From: Patescibacteria group bacterium
GTDB taxonomy: Bacteria > Patescibacteriota > Minisyncoccia > Phycocordibacterales > UBA1006
DNA: 14,400 nucleotides
Reading direction: 5' to 3'
NCBI GenBank assembly: GCA_020428615.1
Contig: JAGQMO010000008.1
Coordinates: 1-14,400 of the forward strand
Below are positions 13,175 to 14,400 of the stretch, one piece after another (position 1 is the stretch's first letter; each line of letters opens with the position of its first letter). The translations under genes were made by a program, and so were the position numbers. The notes beneath the pieces were generated by a model that worked only from the letters and a program-made list of their open reading frames with translations, had not been told where the DNA came from and searched no databases.

Positions 13175-13210
13175 AAACCCTCTTTCATGAGGGTTTTGTT
13201 TTTATTTATT
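13175..13210 (+). terminator. Rho-independent terminator of the 75-aa gene
   Basis: AAACCCTC (13175-13182) pairs perfectly with GAGGGTTT (13189-13196), loop TTTCAT, followed by a long T-rich tail up to about 13210. It separates the 75-aa gene from serS. Confidence 0.85.
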
Positions 13211-13236
13211 GCAACTTGGTCGTTCTCATTTATACT
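13209..13236 (+). promoter_or_regulatory. serS promoter
   Basis: TTGCAA (13209-13214, 4/6), a 16-bp spacer and TATACT (13231-13236, 5/6). The ATG at 13243 follows the -10 by 6 nt, so the transcript should be leaderless or nearly so. Confidence 0.6.
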
Positions 13237-13242
13237 ACAGCT

Positions 13243-14400
13243 ATGTTAGACATTAAATTTATTCGTGAAAATCGCAATATTGTAAAAGCAGCAGCGATCA
13301 AGAAACATATGACCGTTGATGTGGACAAACTCATTGCGCTCGATAACGATCGGTTAGCGTTCTTGCGCGATATTGAGGATTTGCGCGCGCAACAAAACAC
13401 GCAGTCGTCTATCATTCAAAAATTGGATGATGAAACCGAACGCGAGCAGGCAATCGCAAATATGCGCACGGTCAAAGATAATCTCAAAGAGAAAGAAGGC
13501 GAGTACAAAAAAATCGAGGAGAAATGGCAGAGTCTCATGCTTCGCATCCCAAATATTCCCGATGTAACTGTTCCTGATGGAGAGAGCGATGAAGATAATG
13601 TTCAAATCAAAGAGTGGGGAGAAACAACCATGTTTTCTTTTGAACCCAAAGATCACATCGAAATTATGCAGGCGCTCGATATGGTTGATCTTGAACGTGG
13701 TCAAAAGGTCCACGGTTTTCGTGGGTACTTTTTGAAAAATGATGCGGTACGGTTAGCGTTTGCTATTTGGCAATACGCACTTGATTTTTTCAGCGAGAAG
13801 GGATTCAATCCGATGATTGCACCAGCGATTGTTCGAGAGGAGAATCTCTATGGCACAGGACACCTTCCGAATGATGCTGATGATGTGTATATTACTCAGG
13901 ATAACGATTACCTTGCAGGTACTGCCGAAGTACCAGTAATGGGATACCACGCAGGCGAAGTATTAGATGAGGCGAATTTTCCGATCAAGTACCTCGCGTT
14001 TTCTCCATGCTATCGGCGTGAAGTGGGAAGTCATGGTAAAGACACCAAGGGTCTCATTCGTGTTCACGAATTTCAAAAATGGGAACAAGTCGTCTTGTGT
14101 GAAGCATCCCATGAACAATCAGTCCACTATCATGAATGGATTAATCGTAATACCGAAGAGTTTATTGAATCACTCGGTATTCCATACAGAACTGTTTTGA
14201 ATTGCGGGGGTGATCTCGGGCAAGGGCAGGTCAAGAAGTACGATATTGAACTCTGGGTGCCGGGTGAAGAGAAATACCGAGAGATTTCATCAGCGTCATA
14301 TTTCCATGATTTTCAAACCAGGCGATTCAACATTCGCTATAAAGACAGTGAGGGGAAAATGCGATTTGCTCATTCATTGAACTGTACGGCTATTCCAACG
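13243..14400 (+). CDS. serS: Seryl-tRNA synthetase, 3' end outside window
   Basis: 386 codons are present before the window edge; the family is about 420-430 residues, so only a short C-terminal part is missing. It is a class II synthetase that charges tRNA-Ser. The N-terminal tRNA-binding arm is a long antiparallel coiled coil (about 28-100), opened by MLDIKFIREN. LMLRIPNIPDVTVPDGESDEDN (98-119) links to the catalytic core. Recognisable parts are NLYGTGHLP (201-209), LAGTAEVPV (224-232), motif 2 FSPCYRREVGSHGKDTKGLIRVHEFQKWE (253-281), and EISSASYFHDFQTRRFNIRY (347-366). Motif 3 begins with HSLNCTAIP (377-385); Cys stands where most bacterial SerRS have Gly (LNG). The start ATG at 13243 is set by conservation and by the -10 box 6 nt upstream. 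Confidence 0.97.
   Translation, partial: MLDIKFIRENRNIVKAAAIKKHMTVDVDKLIALDNDRLAFLRDIEDLRAQQNTQSSIIQKLDDETEREQAIANMRTVKDNLKEKEGEYKKIEEKWQSLMLRIPNIPDVTVPDGESDEDNVQIKEWGETTMFSFEPKDHIEIMQALDMVDLERGQKVHGFRGYFLKNDAVRLAFAIWQYALDFFSEKGFNPMIAPAIVREENLYGTGHLPNDADDVYITQDNDYLAGTAEVPVMGYHAGEVLDEANFPIKYLAFSPCYRREVGSHGKDTKGLIRVHEFQKWEQVVLCEASHEQSVHYHEWINRNTEEFIESLGIPYRTVLNCGGDLGQGQVKKYDIELWVPGEEKYREISSASYFHDFQTRRFNIRYKDSEGKMRFAHSLNCTAIPT

Noticed and set aside
1..14400. CRISPR array, tRNA genes, insertion sequences or prophage remnants
   Set aside because: No regularly spaced direct repeats, no cloverleaf with a TTCGANNC-type arm, and no transposase, integrase or phage structural motif were found in any frame.

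Overview
The window reads as a chromosomal segment of a small-genome bacterium, most likely a member of the Candidate Phyla Radiation / Patescibacteria (Parcubacteria-like). This is an inference. It rests on the AT-rich, compact layout, the set of secreted lamin-tail and DUF5667-type proteins with no close textbook homologue, the short hypothetical proteins, and the near absence of Shine-Dalgarno sequences. TGA acts as an ordinary stop (ends of ychF and of the sigma factor gene), so the standard bacterial code applies and the TGA=Gly code of Gracilibacteria/Absconditabacteria does not. No tRNA, rRNA, CRISPR array, IS element or prophage gene was seen.

Layout. Positions 2-184 hold the C-terminal end of an unidentified protein. 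It overlaps by about 100 nt the start of an exported, membrane-anchored lamin-tail-domain protein (84-1616, +). Convergent to that is a two-gene unit on the minus strand: an ECF-type sigma factor (2853-3416) and, overlapping its 3' end, a membrane protein with a DUF5667-like segment (1631-2866) placed where an anti-sigma factor would be. A divergent promoter region (about 3420-3470) separates this unit from a + operon of a small helical protein (3512-3781) and the YchF/OLA1 GTPase (3788-4900), closed by a terminator. Next come a TsaC/YrdC-type protein (4988-5539, +) and, convergent to it, an RNase J-type nuclease (5573-7468, -). The two stop codons form the ends of one perfect 17-bp inverted repeat. 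A membrane-anchored hypothetical protein (7745-8437, +) converges on topoisomerase I (8592-11030, -) across a strong bidirectional terminator.

Upstream of topA, on the same strand, lies an unidentified 229-aa protein (11162-11851) with its own consensus promoter and terminator, followed by DprA (12001-12840, -). On the + strand a 75-aa hypothetical gene with its own promoter and terminator (12929-13156) precedes serS (13243 to the window end, truncated).

Most identified genes serve core information processing: tRNA modification (TsaC), tRNA charging (SerRS), ribosome-associated GTPase (YchF), RNA decay (RNase J), DNA topology (TopA) and DNA uptake/recombination (DprA). The accessory material is the sigma/DUF5667/lamin-tail cluster and the self-contained hypothetical cassettes. 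Several promoters put a -10 box 6-8 nt before the ATG, which predicts leaderless mRNAs. This is the most coherent regulatory signal in the window.
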